Numbered from the stretch's first letter, positions 26,661-36,215 are shown. The stretch is DNA of 62,005 nt from Candidatus Altarchaeales archaeon (GCA_014727915.1 WJMO01000001.1:1-62005); one strand, 5' to 3'. Numbers and translations: made by a program. Notes: generated by a model not told the origin, from the sequence alone.

Positions 26661-27322
26661 TAGTCGCAGATGGACGTCTGCCTGCTCCTGTCCAACGTGT
26701 TCCAGCTCCGCCTCACACACTCGGGCACCTCCCCGGAACATATGACATCCCTTATGAACGCCTGGGTGAGCTCGTCGCTCGGGTACCCGGAGCCGAAGTC
26801 CCCGTATGTGAGCTTCAACTCCTCGATGCAACGGTCCCGGTCAACCTTCGCAAGAACCGAGGCGGCGGACACCTCCAGGTGGTTGTCGTCGGCCTTGTGC
26901 TCGCTCAAGACCTCGGGTAGTATGTACTCGGGGTTCAGCGACTGCACAGATGAGGCGAACTTGCGGGCATAGTTCTCAGCCACCGCGTCGGCGCTGTCGA
27001 TGATGATCTTAGAGGGCGTGTTCTCTAGGGAGAGTATCATCTCCGCGGTCTTGTAGGCTTCGATGACGTTCAAGCTCATGTTCCTCCTGAGCCGGTCTAT
27101 GTCCACGGGGGACACTCGAACCACCTTCCACTCGACGGCGACCTCCTTTATCAACGGCTCGAGGTGCACGCGCCTGGACTGCGAGAGCTTCTTGCTGTCA
27201 CGCACCTTCAGGTCCCGGAGCATGGCCTTGCCCTCCGCGTCGAAGACAGCGCAACCCAAAACTAGAGGCCCGACTACCGGCCCCCTGCCGGCCTCGTCAA
27301 CCCCGCAAACAAGAGATTCCAT
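26657..27322 (-). CDS. rnhB: Ribonuclease HII
   Basis: A 221-residue RNase HII, which cuts the RNA of RNA-DNA hybrids and single ribonucleotides in DNA. The N-terminal VCGVDEAGRGPVVGPLVLGC carries the first catalytic pair (D, E of DEAGRG); IIIDSADAV supplies the third acid and HLEVSAASVLAKVDRD the fourth region. Length is normal for archaeal RNase HII. It is 2 bp downstream of the secreted zinc-enzyme-like gene, and AAGGT precedes the ATG, so the two are probably cotranscribed despite having no functional link. Confidence 0.95.
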   Translation of the reverse strand: MESLVCGVDEAGRGPVVGPLVLGCAVFDAEGKAMLRDLKVRDSKKLSQSRRVHLEPLIKEVAVEWKVVRVSPVDIDRLRRNMSLNVIEAYKTAEMILSLENTPSKIIIDSADAVAENYARKFASSVQSLNPEYILPEVLSEHKADDNHLEVSAASVLAKVDRDRCIEELKLTYGDFGSGYPSDELTQAFIRDVICSGEVPECVRRSWNTLDRSRQTSICDY

Positions 27323-27324
27323 TA

Positions 27325-28548
27325 TTACCTTGCCTTCCTCATCCTCCGCCTGGCGCTCGGGGGCAGTACGACCTTCCGCCTGCTGCTCATCGACGGCCTG
27401 CGCATGGCAGAGTAGACGTACACCAACAATACGAGAGCCACGACGAACAGCAGAGCCAGCCCGAATATGAAGTAGCTGCTGGTGGACTTCCTATTCTCCG
27501 AATCCTCCGTCTTGTTCACGGACGCGAGCATGTCATCCAATAGGGTGTCTATCTCGTCCATGGACTCGTCGATCTCCGGGGGCAGGGTGGTCGAAGTGGG
27601 AGGAGCCAAGGTGGTGGAGGCACCCTGGGCGAGGGTGGTGTGGGTGGAGGCGGCCGTCGAAGGAGGCACCGCCAACGTTGTGGAAGGAGGAGTGGTCGTG
27701 GTGGGTGCTAGCGTGGTCGAAGGCGGCAGGGTCGTTGAAGTGGTGGACTGCAACGTGGTTGAGGTCGTGGTCAGAGTAGTTGAAGTCGTTGTGACAGTGG
27801 ACTGGGTGGTTGAGGTAGAGGGCAGTAGCACGGGGTTGCGGATGTAGGAGGCCTCAAGGGACAGGTTGTTCATCACAGCATCGTACTCGTCAGCCTCTGA
27901 GACGATGAACGTGACATGCTGTTGAACCTGCCTTTTCACACCCGCCATCTGCTTCAAGTAGCTGAAGACGCATGTCTTCTTCACCTCCCACCCTGAATCT
28001 CCGGCCAGGACCTTCTCGTCTATCGCCTCGTCGAAGGAGCCGCCCTGGCAGAGCTGGAGGTGGCTCACACGAAGTAGGGGGAAGTATGAGCTGGCATGGT
28101 AGAACGATCCGGTGCAGAACGCGCGCACCTGGGTGCACATGCTCTCAGACCCCTTGGCTATCCCATACCACATCTGCGCCTGCTCCCCCGCAGGGTTTCC
28201 CTCGCCGCTGCATATCCACTCGTTGTTGGTCCTCACCCACGCCAGGGGGCAGTCGTCGTAGTTGTAGTGGTTCTCCACGTCGTTGAACACTACCAGGGGG
28301 GCTGTGGAAGGGTCGACTTCGACGCCCGCTGCAATGGCGTTAAGGCAGTCAGCCCCCGCTGATTCCCCCAATACCTTCTTGACCTCGTTGCAGTATGCGA
28401 CCTGGTCGCTCAGGCAGGAGAGTGCCTGCTGGCCCCACACCTTCGAAACAGAATCCCTGCAGAACTGCCTGTGAGCCTCGGGCCCCCACGCCAACGCGTT
28501 GGAAGCGCACAACAGTAATATGGATAATAGGAGCCCCAACTGTCTCAT
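27325..28548 (-). CDS. Secreted S1/P1-nuclease or zinc-phospholipase C-like protein with Thr-rich stalk and membrane anchor
   Basis: A 407-residue protein: signal peptide ending in SNALA (about 1-20), then mature N-terminus WGPEAHRQFC. In S1/P1 nucleases and zinc-dependent phospholipases C the mature N-terminal Trp and His6 bind zinc, exactly the spacing seen here. VVFNDVENHYNYDDCP (about 85-100) and FYHASSYFPLLRVSH supply further histidines and aspartates. A ~75-residue Ser/Thr/Pro stalk (TTSTTLPPSTT repeats, about 245-325) leads to a membrane helix (FIFGLALLFVVALVLLVYVY) and a basic tail. I infer an extracellular hydrolase fixed to the cell; substrate unknown. Two paralogues lie at 36249 and 38657. 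Confidence 0.7.
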   Translation of the reverse strand: MRQLGLLLSILLLCASNALAWGPEAHRQFCRDSVSKVWGQQALSCLSDQVAYCNEVKKVLGESAGADCLNAIAAGVEVDPSTAPLVVFNDVENHYNYDDCPLAWVRTNNEWICSGEGNPAGEQAQMWYGIAKGSESMCTQVRAFCTGSFYHASSYFPLLRVSHLQLCQGGSFDEAIDEKVLAGDSGWEVKKTCVFSYLKQMAGVKRQVQQHVTFIVSEADEYDAVMNNLSLEASYIRNPVLLPSTSTTQSTVTTTSTTLTTTSTTLQSTTSTTLPPSTTLAPTTTTPPSTTLAVPPSTAASTHTTLAQGASTTLAPPTSTTLPPEIDESMDEIDTLLDDMLASVNKTEDSENRKSTSSYFIFGLALLFVVALVLLVYVYSAMRRPSMSSRRKVVLPPSARRRMRKAR

Positions 28549-28581
28549 AGTAAGATATTAAAACCATGGGTAATATAAAGT

Positions 28582-29460
28582 CTAGGATATTATCTTGTTC
28601 AGACTGTACTCGATTATACCTTCCGCGCCCTTTTTCTTCAGTTCAGGTATTATCTCGCGCACGACCCGCTCGTCCACGACCGTCTCGATCGCCACCCAGT
28701 CACAGTCGCTCAAAGAGGATATAGTGGGCTTGTTCAATGCAGGCAGTATCTTCAGCACATCGTCCAGTTTCTTGCAGGGGACGTTCATCTTAAGGCCTAC
28801 CTTCTCCTCGGCCGCCAGCGCGCCCTCGAGCAACATGACGATCTCCCGTATCTTCTCCTTCTTCCCCTTGTCGGCCCACGACTTCTTGTTGGCTATGAGC
28901 TTGGTGTTGGACTCCATTAGGGTGTCGATGATCTTCAGCTTGTTGGCCCGAAGTGAACTCCCCGTCTCCGTCACCTCTACGATCGCGTCCGCGAGAAGCG
29001 GCGGCTTCACTTCGGTGGCTCCCCAGCTGAACTCCACATCAGCCTTCACGCCATTCTTCCTAAGATACTTTTTGGTTATGTTGACCACCTCGGTGGCGAC
29101 TCTCTTGCCCTCAAGGTCTTTCACGGATTTTATCTTACCGTTCTCGGGCGCGGCCAGCACCCACCGGACCGGGCGCATGGACTCCTTGCTGTAGATGAGG
29201 TCCGCGACGTCCACCACCTTAGCGTTGTTCTCCTCGATCCAGTCCGCGCCCGTCAACCCAGCGTCCAAGACGCCCTGCTCCACGTAGCGCGCGATCTCCT
29301 GAGCCCTCATGAGTATGGGCTGTATCTCCTCGTCGTCGATTTCAGGGTAGTAGCTCCTGCTACGCGCCCTTATCCTGAAACCGGCCTTCTCGAACAGCTT
29401 GAAGGTGGTCTCCTGTAGACTGCCCTTAGGCAACCCCAACACTATCTTCCTGGAAGCCAT
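28582..29460 (-). CDS. hisG: ATP phosphoribosyltransferase, long form
   Basis: The first enzyme of histidine synthesis: condenses ATP with PRPP. About 292 residues when started at the ATG at 29460 ([15 protein letters not shown]); a 14-residue extension to 29502 would run over the TATA-like TTTTTAATTT. Motifs include [32 protein letters not shown] and the PRPP loop [16 protein letters not shown]. The C-terminal ~75 residues form the histidine-binding domain of the long HisG form, so it should be feedback-regulated and need no HisZ. No other his gene is in the window. Confidence 0.95.
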   Translation of the reverse strand: MASRKIVLGLPKGSLQETTFKLFEKAGFRIRARSRSYYPEIDDEEIQPILMRAQEIARYVEQGVLDAGLTGADWIEENNAKVVDVADLIYSKESMRPVRWVLAAPENGKIKSVKDLEGKRVATEVVNITKKYLRKNGVKADVEFSWGATEVKPPLLADAIVEVTETGSSLRANKLKIIDTLMESNTKLIANKKSWADKGKKEKIREIVMLLEGALAAEEKVGLKMNVPCKKLDDVLKILPALNKPTISSLSDCDWVAIETVVDERVVREIIPELKKKGAEGIIEYSLNKIIS

Positions 29461-29572
29461 CTTCGGATGTAGAATATTGGGCGTCAAATTAAAAATAGAC
29501 ATGCATCCATAGTAGTAGCTTAATAATCCTGAGATTTAAGGGAAATGATAGTTTCATGATTTGGTGAGCGGC

Positions 29573-30343
29573 ATGGGTTCGAACGGATGGCGTAAGAATA
29601 TGAAGAATCTTTTGAAAGTCGGTTTCGGAGACGTCATACGGGCCTACGCAGAGGAAGCCGACGACTTCTTCTTTGTGGAAGTGGGCGCATATGATGGGAT
29701 AAAGGGAGACTGCACCCACAGATACATAAGAGAGTATGGATGGCGTGGCATAATGGTCGAGGCGTCGGCGCGGAACTTTGAGAAGCTGAAGGAGAACTAT
29801 GAGAAAGACGACAGGATAATACTCGAGAACGCCGCCATATCGGACAGGACAGGGACCTGCAAACTGTATCGTCTCGAGAGGGACAGCGAATCATACGGTT
29901 TGAACTATTCGATGCTCGGGTCGGTAGAATATGGATTCGCGCTGAAGCTAAAGTCCCTCCCCGAGAACAGGGAATACAACATAACAACCGAGGAGGTCAA
30001 CTGCATGACACTCGACGACCTGCTGCGCAAGCACGACGTGAAAAAGATAGATCTGCTGCAGATAGACATCGAAGGGCACGATTACGCCGTGATAAATTCA
30101 ATAGACTTCAAAACCGTGAAACCCAACATAATATACTATGAGAGCGAGCACATGAGACCCGACGAACATGCCGACTGCATCAGGATGCTGGAGGAGAACG
30201 GCTACACCGTCAGGCAGACTGACTTATGCAACTGCATCGCCGTCTTGCACCCAGAGAGGCTCAGACCGTGGAACATACTCAAAGCGAGGATCAAATGCCT
30301 TATCAGAAGGGTTCGTGAACGAATATGGGGGGGCGAGGGATAG
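29573..30343 (+). CDS. FkbM family methyltransferase
   Basis: A 256-residue SAM-dependent methyltransferase of the FkbM group. FFFVEVGAYDGIKGDCTHR is the SAM-binding glycine/acid loop, GIMVEASARNFEKLKENY the second acidic strand, ILENAAISDRTG the third and VKKIDLLQIDIEGHDYAVIN the FkbM signature I-D-I/V-E-G-x-D. FkbM enzymes O-methylate sugars or polyketides and often sit in surface-glycan loci, so it may methylate the glycan made upstream. I start it at the ATG at 29573, behind GGTGAG; TTG and GTG codons at 29561 and 29564 are also in frame. Confidence 0.88.
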   Translation: MGSNGWRKNMKNLLKVGFGDVIRAYAEEADDFFFVEVGAYDGIKGDCTHRYIREYGWRGIMVEASARNFEKLKENYEKDDRIILENAAISDRTGTCKLYRLERDSESYGLNYSMLGSVEYGFALKLKSLPENREYNITTEEVNCMTLDDLLRKHDVKKIDLLQIDIEGHDYAVINSIDFKTVKPNIIYYESEHMRPDEHADCIRMLEENGYTVRQTDLCNCIAVLHPERLRPWNILKARIKCLIRRVRERIWGGEG

Positions 30344-30410
30344 GTTGTGAGGGGCATTCCAGCAATGGCATCCCATGGTTTTTATACTGATTTAATCCTA
30401 TTCTGTGTCT

Positions 30411-31676
30411 ATGGGTTTCCTGGACATGCTGTTCGGCGGCGGCGATGACAGCCCCGAAGAGGCGGAGTTGGAGTTCAGCGAGGTCAAGGGCTGGTTAGAC
30501 GGATGGTTCGAACGGTTCAACAGGGAGAAGGTCAAAAAAGCCAGGCCTGTGGTAGAGGAGGTGGACAGGATAATCTCAGGGCTGGAGAGGGACGTCCAAC
30601 ACCTTGGTTCGTTGAAGGTCGCTAAGAACGTGGACAAGCGGTTCGCGAAGGTGGTGCGCACCAACAAGCCCGCGTACGTGGAGGGGATGTCTAGGATCGT
30701 GAAAGCGTTGAAGGACGGCCTCGACGATAGCGACCTCCGCTCATACTCTGACGTGCTTGAGGAGAATCTCGAATCGATAGCGAAGGTCAACGTGGGAGAC
30801 GGGAGATATCTTGGAGCTGTCTACCCGGAGGAGCTGCAGAAGATACAGACAAAGTGCAAGCAGCTGCTGGACAGCAGAGACATGTTGAAAGAGATAATGG
30901 AGCCCGGAGAGGACGAGAAGGAGCTGATAGCGGTGCGGGAGGAATACGAGGGTCTGAGTGAGGACCTCGAAGGCCTGGATGGTTTGAGGAAAAGCCTTGA
31001 GGATTCGGAGAACCATCTCAGAGAGGAGACCGCGCATGTTGGGGAAATGAGAGAAAGACTTGAAGAGGTGGTTGAACGGCTCGGCACAGGGGAGGTGAAG
31101 GCTTTGCGGGACGGTCTAGGATCCGCTGAAAAGGGCCTGAAGGGCGTGGAGTCGCTGATACACTCTAGCATAGCAGGGCTCGCCAGGGGTTTGAGGAAGT
31201 TCAGCAGGCACTCGCTGCCCGACTCCAAGCTCGTGGAGAGGATACTGGAGGATTCGGTTGAAGGTTTCCTCGAATCGGATATCGTGGAATTCCAGGATAT
31301 GCTTGGGAGGTTCGAGACCTCGGTGGATGAGGGCAAGGTAAGGCTGAAGGACCGGGAGAAGGTGTTGGCGAGGATAAAGGGAGTGAGGGAAACGCTTACA
31401 GCCGATGTGAAGGAGCAGCATGCGAAGCTCAACGCGGAAGTCCGCGAGATGAGGTCTCGCCTGGACGCTGTTGACGCCTTCAAGGAGGAGCGGACCCTCA
31501 GAGAGAAGATCAAGTCGGGAGAATCCAGGATGGAGGGTTTTGAGGAGGAGATAGGCAGGTTAGGAGGGGAAGCGGAAGGTAAGGCAGAGGATGTCAAGGA
31601 GAGGATGGCCTCGTTCGCCGAAGAGCTGAGAGAACACAATGTTACAATAATTTATAGAGATGATAAAAAAACCTAA
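30411..31676 (+). CDS. Coiled-coil protein of unknown function
   Basis: A 421-residue cytoplasmic protein with no signal peptide. After a short hydrophobic start MGFLDMLFGGGDD and a lysine-rich helical region (about 30-130) it is almost wholly heptad-patterned, rich in Glu, Lys, Arg and Leu (about 165-250 and 310-410), so it should form long coiled coils. No catalytic motif is visible. The start at 30411 is favoured over a GTG at 30405 because a TATA-like TTTTATACT is 28 bp upstream. Coiled-coil proteins of this kind act in chromosome organisation or as scaffolds, but I cannot assign a role. Confidence 0.75.
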   Translation: MGFLDMLFGGGDDSPEEAELEFSEVKGWLDGWFERFNREKVKKARPVVEEVDRIISGLERDVQHLGSLKVAKNVDKRFAKVVRTNKPAYVEGMSRIVKALKDGLDDSDLRSYSDVLEENLESIAKVNVGDGRYLGAVYPEELQKIQTKCKQLLDSRDMLKEIMEPGEDEKELIAVREEYEGLSEDLEGLDGLRKSLEDSENHLREETAHVGEMRERLEEVVERLGTGEVKALRDGLGSAEKGLKGVESLIHSSIAGLARGLRKFSRHSLPDSKLVERILEDSVEGFLESDIVEFQDMLGRFETSVDEGKVRLKDREKVLARIKGVRETLTADVKEQHAKLNAEVREMRSRLDAVDAFKEERTLREKIKSGESRMEGFEEEIGRLGGEAEGKAEDVKERMASFAEELREHNVTIIYRDDKKT

Positions 31677-31690
31677 ATTATTTTAAAAAA

Positions 31691-32179
31691 TCAGGTGATA
31701 TTCTGCCGTTCCTCGAAGGGTATTGTCTGCACGCCGACGAGGGGCAGCTCGACCGTGGCCGAACCCCTCGCAGTCAAGGCTATCTCCCTGCCCTGCAGGT
31801 ATTCCAAGAGGCCTTTAGCGCCTGACAGCACTGATATGTCGACTTCGCTCGTCAGCTCTTTGCCGCTCCTGGCCGGAACTTCAACCGGGCCCTTGATGGA
31901 GCCTTCGCCCACCGGCTCGTCGTTAAGGTAGAGCTGATAGTAGGCGCCCGTCACCTTCAGGGAGAGCATGTTGGGGTTCTCAACATCGAGTGAGACGTTG
32001 AACTTCAGCTGTTTGGGAACGTCCACGCCCAGCACGTTAACGCTCTCCGACCCTGCGTACTCGATCTCCTTGAGGGTTACAGTGGGCTGCTGGGTGCTGT
32101 TCACGTACACGTAGTATCCGCCGGCTGAGACGAGCAGCACTGCCAACGCGACCGCAGCTGCCAGAGCCCTGGGCTTCAT
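31691..32179 (-). CDS. LEA14-like (WHy domain) envelope protein
   Basis: A 162-residue protein with an N-terminal membrane anchor (ALAAAVALAVLLVSAGGYYVYV) and a beta-sandwich outside. LKFNVSLDVENPNMLSLKVTGAYYQLYLND carries the N-P-N signature of the WHy/LEA type 2 fold, and VPARSGKELTSEVDI is the usual later strand. These domains are thought to protect or stabilise proteins or membranes under stress. I use the ATG at 32179, with AGGTGA upstream; a TTG sits one codon before. It is divergent from the MMPL transporter pair. Confidence 0.8.
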   Translation of the reverse strand: MKPRALAAAVALAVLLVSAGGYYVYVNSTQQPTVTLKEIEYAGSESVNVLGVDVPKQLKFNVSLDVENPNMLSLKVTGAYYQLYLNDEPVGEGSIKGPVEVPARSGKELTSEVDISVLSGAKGLLEYLQGREIALTARGSATVELPLVGVQTIPFEERQNIT

Positions 32180-32268
32180 CAACTCACCTATTGTGCGAAC
32201 GCTTTAAAAAAGGGAGTTTTTTAAGGTTGGTTGAGTATTGTTTAACTCGTTTTTTCGGTTTTTGGACT

Positions 32269-33402
32269 ATGTCGCTTGAGAGATTGTTGGGTTGGCTGGC
32301 AGACATCCAGTACAGGCACCACGTTGCCATAGTCGCCGCTGCAGTGGTCATAACCGCTTTCATGGCCCAGGGAGTCACCAAAGTGTACATGGAAGGCGAC
32401 ATCGAGAAGAGCATGCCCCACGACCTCCCATACTACCAGAACAAGGACATCGTCGACAGCAAGTTCGGGGGCGCCGACACCATACTAGTCGTTGTCGAAC
32501 TGGACCATGGCTCCAACATAAAGAACCGGCCGCATGACATAAGGGACCCGCGGGTGATGCAGATGCTCATCGACCTCCAAAGCCAGCTGGAAGGCGAGAG
32601 CAAGATAGACCGTGTGATGAGCGCCGGCAGCTTCTTCCCCCAGGGAGTCCCGCAGACCACCGAAGGCGTAAAGACCGTTCTGAAGCACATACCAGGGTCT
32701 GACGGGGTTTTCAACAAGGACTACAGCATAACCCTGCTCTACGCCTATGCGAACGTGGGCTTCAGCGAGAAGAACGTGAAGTCCTTCACGGGGATAATAC
32801 AGGACAACATCGACAGCGTCCCCAAGCCGCCTGGCGTCAAGCTGAGCATCACCGGAGGCCCGCCTATGGTGGACACGATGATGAGCGTGTTATGGGGTGA
32901 CGCAGTGTACACGATAACCCTGGCTGCGGCGGTCATACTGTTCCTCCTCATAATCCTCCAGCGGAGCATCTACAAGGGCGTGCTCGTCTTCATACCCTTG
33001 TCCCTGGGCCTGACATGGACTTTGGGTGCCATGGGACACATGAACATCCCGCTATCGATCGCGACCGTAGCCATAGGAGCCATGATACTCGGCCTGGGCG
33101 TCGAATACGGAGTCTTCGTGGTGGAGCGTTACATGGAGGAGCGGGAGAGGAAGGGCAGAGGCCAGAGGGAATCCCTGCACGTGGCGGTCACCGGGGTCGG
33201 CGGCGCCATACTGGGGTCGGGGACGACAACTATCGTCGGGTTCGGGGCGCTGACCCTGTCAGTGCTGCCAATGCTCCAGGACCTGGGAAAGACCCTTGCG
33301 TTGGGTATCGCGAGCTGCCTGATAGTGGCGTTGTTCGTGAACCCCGCCTTCATAATATTCGCGGGTAAGGTGACCCGCAGGAATAACGTGTGCAAACGAT
33401 GA
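32269..33402 (+). CDS. MMPL/RND family transporter, half-size subunit A
   Basis: A 377-residue membrane protein that matches one half of an RND transporter of the HAE3/MMPL type. TM1 is at about 17-39, a porter-type outside domain follows (to about residue 200, with GGADTILVVVELDHG) and then five helices, including VAIGAMILGLGVEYGVFVVERYMEE, the fourth-helix motif with the acidic residue used for proton coupling. The C-terminal half of a normal MMPL protein is missing and is supplied by the next gene. The ATG at 32269 is preferred to an upstream in-frame extension because a TATA-like TGTTTAAC box is 27 bp before it. Confidence 0.85.
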   Translation: MSLERLLGWLADIQYRHHVAIVAAAVVITAFMAQGVTKVYMEGDIEKSMPHDLPYYQNKDIVDSKFGGADTILVVVELDHGSNIKNRPHDIRDPRVMQMLIDLQSQLEGESKIDRVMSAGSFFPQGVPQTTEGVKTVLKHIPGSDGVFNKDYSITLLYAYANVGFSEKNVKSFTGIIQDNIDSVPKPPGVKLSITGGPPMVDTMMSVLWGDAVYTITLAAAVILFLLIILQRSIYKGVLVFIPLSLGLTWTLGAMGHMNIPLSIATVAIGAMILGLGVEYGVFVVERYMEERERKGRGQRESLHVAVTGVGGAILGSGTTTIVGFGALTLSVLPMLQDLGKTLALGIASCLIVALFVNPAFIIFAGKVTRRNNVCKR

Positions 33403-34553
33403 GTCGAGAACATTTGAGGAGGGGTGTTAAGGCCTACGCACATTTCATAGCGTCGCATCCGTTCATAGTATTGGCCTTGGCCCTTGCGGCTACGGTGTTT
33501 GCCGCGCAGCTGCAGAGCACGCTGGAGATCGTGTCCATGAACCAGGAGGACTTCCTCCCCGAGGACCGGCCCGTGGTGGTGGCGTTCGAGAAGATAGGGG
33601 ACGAGTTCGGCGGCCTCAACACTTTGACTGTCGTGGTGGAAACAGACCCCCAGGTACCCAACTCCAACGAGGTCAGGGACAACCTCGACCCGAGGATGAT
33701 AGCATACGGTTACACCCTCCACCGCAACATAATGAAGCTGGACGAGGTAGGCAGCGTCACGAGCGCCTCGAGCCTCCTCCGGGAGGGCAACGGCGGCAGC
33801 CTCCCCAAGTCTGTCGAGAGGAGCATGGAACTGTGGAAGGCCACGCCCACGCTGGACCAGTACCTGAGCAAGGACCATACGCTCCTTCTCGTCAAGGCGG
33901 AGGTCCTGCCCGACCTGGAGGCTGAGGACACCTATGACCGGTTCGACTCCATCATAAAGGACACCCCCAGGCCGCCCGGCCTGAGGGTCTACATGGTAGG
34001 CGAGATCCCCGGCGACGTGGAGGTGGACAGGCATATAGGGTCGGACATGCAGCGTGTAATGAGCTACACCATGGCAGGCATATTGGTCGTGGTCTTGCTG
34101 GTGATGGGCAACCTCGCCTACGGGATACTTCCCCTGTTCACGATAATCTTCGGCACTGTTTGGAGCATGGGCATGTGGGCTGGGTTGGGGCAGGACCTCA
34201 CGCACCAGACTTCCGGCGTAAGCTCGATGATAATGGGTATCGGCATCGACTTCGGCATCCAGACCATAACCCGGTTCCGGCAGGAGCTCGCCAGGGTGGG
34301 CGGGGAGGAGGAGGCCATCGCGGAGACCCTCGCCAACGTCGTGCTGCCCATGTCAACGACGACCATCTCGGCTTTGATAGGCTTCCGGGCGATGACCATG
34401 GGGGAGCTGTCTTTCCTGGGGGACATGGGGGGCATAATGAGCCTGGGCGTCCTCGGGTGCATGCTGGCTGCCCTGACGATAGTGCCGGCTTTGATAGTAA
34501 TCTATGTAAGGTACGTTCAAAAGATAAAAATCGGTGAGGTATTAGGAAGATGA
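33399..34553 (+). CDS. MMPL/RND family transporter, half-size subunit B
   Basis: A 384-residue membrane protein with the same plan as the gene before it: first helix FIVLALALAATVFAAQLQ, a porter domain (DEFGGLNTLTVVVETDP and onward) and five helices carrying SSMIMGIGIDFGIQTITRFRQE, again with the acidic residue of the RND fourth helix. The ATG overlaps the stop of subunit A (ATGA) so the two are made together, presumably as a heterodimer or hetero-oligomer. The pair exports or moves hydrophobic molecules by family analogy; the substrate is not visible. The gene ends in an ATGA overlap with the S-layer-like gene. Confidence 0.87.
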   Translation: MSREHLRRGVKAYAHFIASHPFIVLALALAATVFAAQLQSTLEIVSMNQEDFLPEDRPVVVAFEKIGDEFGGLNTLTVVVETDPQVPNSNEVRDNLDPRMIAYGYTLHRNIMKLDEVGSVTSASSLLREGNGGSLPKSVERSMELWKATPTLDQYLSKDHTLLLVKAEVLPDLEAEDTYDRFDSIIKDTPRPPGLRVYMVGEIPGDVEVDRHIGSDMQRVMSYTMAGILVVVLLVMGNLAYGILPLFTIIFGTVWSMGMWAGLGQDLTHQTSGVSSMIMGIGIDFGIQTITRFRQELARVGGEEEAIAETLANVVLPMSTTTISALIGFRAMTMGELSFLGDMGGIMSLGVLGCMLAALTIVPALIVIYVRYVQKIKIGEVLGR

Positions 34554-36211
34554 AGGCAAGTGAAGGATGTTTGGTTTTGTTTGCGGTTTTTTTGATGATG
34601 TTGCCGGCTTCGGCTCAGACGGCGACGCCAACGGCCCTGGTGGTGGACTACACCCAGACGATAATACCGTCTGACCTTCAGCCGGGGGACAGCAAGCCGT
34701 TGTATATCATGATAAAGAACACGGGGGGCCTGCCGGCGCGTGAAGTTCACGTTACGGTTCCGAGCGCGGGGTCCATAAGCGCTGAGGGTCCCAGCGGGGG
34801 CATCAGCTCCGCCGGAGACTGGTTCCTGGGAACCATAAACCCTGGTGGCAGCGCCCAGCTGGTGACTTCCATAAGGGTGTCTGAGGGGGCGCGTATCGGC
34901 ACCAACTATCTCACGCTCTACCTCACATACGATGAGAGCAGGTATGACGCGGACGGGCGGCTTCGGACTGAGGAGGAGAAGAGCAAGTGGATATTGCCCA
35001 TAGACGTCAGGAGCGGAAGCCTGTTCGAGCTCGGCGACTACATGATAAGCTCCGAGGAGCTGAAGGCCGGGGATAACGTGGAGTTGACGTTGAACCTGAG
35101 GAACACTGGAGAGGCTGACGCTTACGACCTCAAAGCCCATCTTGGAATGCCCTCTGACGGTTCGGCGGCGAACACCGAGGTCAACAGCCAGTTGGCGCAG
35201 ACTTTCACCGTCTTGGGCACTTCTATAAAGAACATTGGGGATGTGAAGAGGAGCGGTATGGGCGTTGTCGAGATGCTGATCCACATAGACGAGGACGTGG
35301 AGTCCAAGGCTTATACTCTCCCGGTTACCGCGGAGTACGAGGACAAGAGCGGCACGGAGCACACGGACGTGTTCTACGTTGGAGTGTTCGTCTCCGGGGA
35401 GAGGAAGGTGACCATAACCAGCTTCGAAACGGACCCCAGCGAGATACACAGCGACGACGAGGATGTTGAGTTCACGGGGAAGATAGAGAACCAGGGCACG
35501 GAACAGGTGAAGAACGTGAAGGTCACTTTCATGCCCGATTACCCGCTGATGAACGCCCGCAGCTACGTGCAGTCAAAGGAGGTGGGGGCTTTGAAGGGCG
35601 CTGATTCTATGAGCTTCACCTTCTACGCGGACGTGGACGAGAACATCGTGCCACAGCAGACCAAGGTCAAGTTCCTGATGGAGTATGAGGTCAACAGCCA
35701 GGTGTTCAAGGACGAGGTCGAGTACACCGTGGACATCCTGGACAACCCCCTCTTCAACGTGCTGACGGAGGCCGAGCCGACGCCTGCCTCGGGCAAGGGC
35801 GTTGCCAAGGTGCAGATAAACAACGTGGGCAGCAAATGCGACGGTGTGACATTGATAATATTGGAGAAGCGGGATCAGCCCTTTGACTTCGAGGACAAGT
35901 CCGCCTATGTGGGCGACCTGGACATCGGAGAGGGTGGAGTGGCTTCCATAGGGTACACAGTGGAGGACAACGCCGCCTCCCAGCCCCACATAGTCCCTGT
36001 GGAGGTCAGGTGCACAAAGGGGGATGAGGTGCTCGTCTTCAGCAAGACCATGAGATTGGAGGTGGGCGAAACCCAGGGTGACGGCAGCTCTTCGGGTAAG
36101 ATGCTGTTGGCAGCCGCCATAGTCTTGGCTGCTGGGATGCTCGCATACCTGGTCGGGCACGGGCAGGGCCATAGTAAGGCCTGCAAAGAGAGCAAGAAGA
36201 AGGGCAGATAG
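34550..36211 (+). CDS. COG1361-type S-layer-like protein with NEW3 repeats
   Basis: A 553-residue protein: signal peptide (LVLFAVFLMMLPASAQ), then at least three to four immunoglobulin-like NEW3/CARDB modules (PLYIMIKNTGGLPAREVHV; VELTLNLRNTGEADAYDL; VEFTGKIENQGTEQVKNVKV; KVQINNVGSKCDGV), one C-terminal membrane helix (LLAAAIVLAAGMLAYLVG) and a basic tail. COG1361 proteins paired with MMPL transporters are seen in other archaea and may be the outside partner of the transporter. It is the third gene of the operon, overlapping subunit B by 4 bp, and is followed by a strong hairpin. Confidence 0.85.
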   Translation: MKASEGCLVLFAVFLMMLPASAQTATPTALVVDYTQTIIPSDLQPGDSKPLYIMIKNTGGLPAREVHVTVPSAGSISAEGPSGGISSAGDWFLGTINPGGSAQLVTSIRVSEGARIGTNYLTLYLTYDESRYDADGRLRTEEEKSKWILPIDVRSGSLFELGDYMISSEELKAGDNVELTLNLRNTGEADAYDLKAHLGMPSDGSAANTEVNSQLAQTFTVLGTSIKNIGDVKRSGMGVVEMLIHIDEDVESKAYTLPVTAEYEDKSGTEHTDVFYVGVFVSGERKVTITSFETDPSEIHSDDEDVEFTGKIENQGTEQVKNVKVTFMPDYPLMNARSYVQSKEVGALKGADSMSFTFYADVDENIVPQQTKVKFLMEYEVNSQVFKDEVEYTVDILDNPLFNVLTEAEPTPASGKGVAKVQINNVGSKCDGVTLIILEKRDQPFDFEDKSAYVGDLDIGEGGVASIGYTVEDNAASQPHIVPVEVRCTKGDEVLVFSKTMRLEVGETQGDGSSSGKMLLAAAIVLAAGMLAYLVGHGQGHSKACKESKKKGR

Positions 36212-36215
36212 GGTT

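Noticed and set aside
27482..27847. Val-rich plus-strand frame
   Set aside because: Reverse complement of the Ser/Thr stalk coding region, not an independent gene.
33129..34205. Long minus-strand frame of 358 codons across the MMPL pair
   Set aside because: It is antisense to two clear transporter genes and its His/Val-rich translation matches no protein type.
34517..35449. Minus-strand frame of 310 codons
   Set aside because: Antisense to the NEW3 protein, caused by high GC and absence of stops in the reverse frame.
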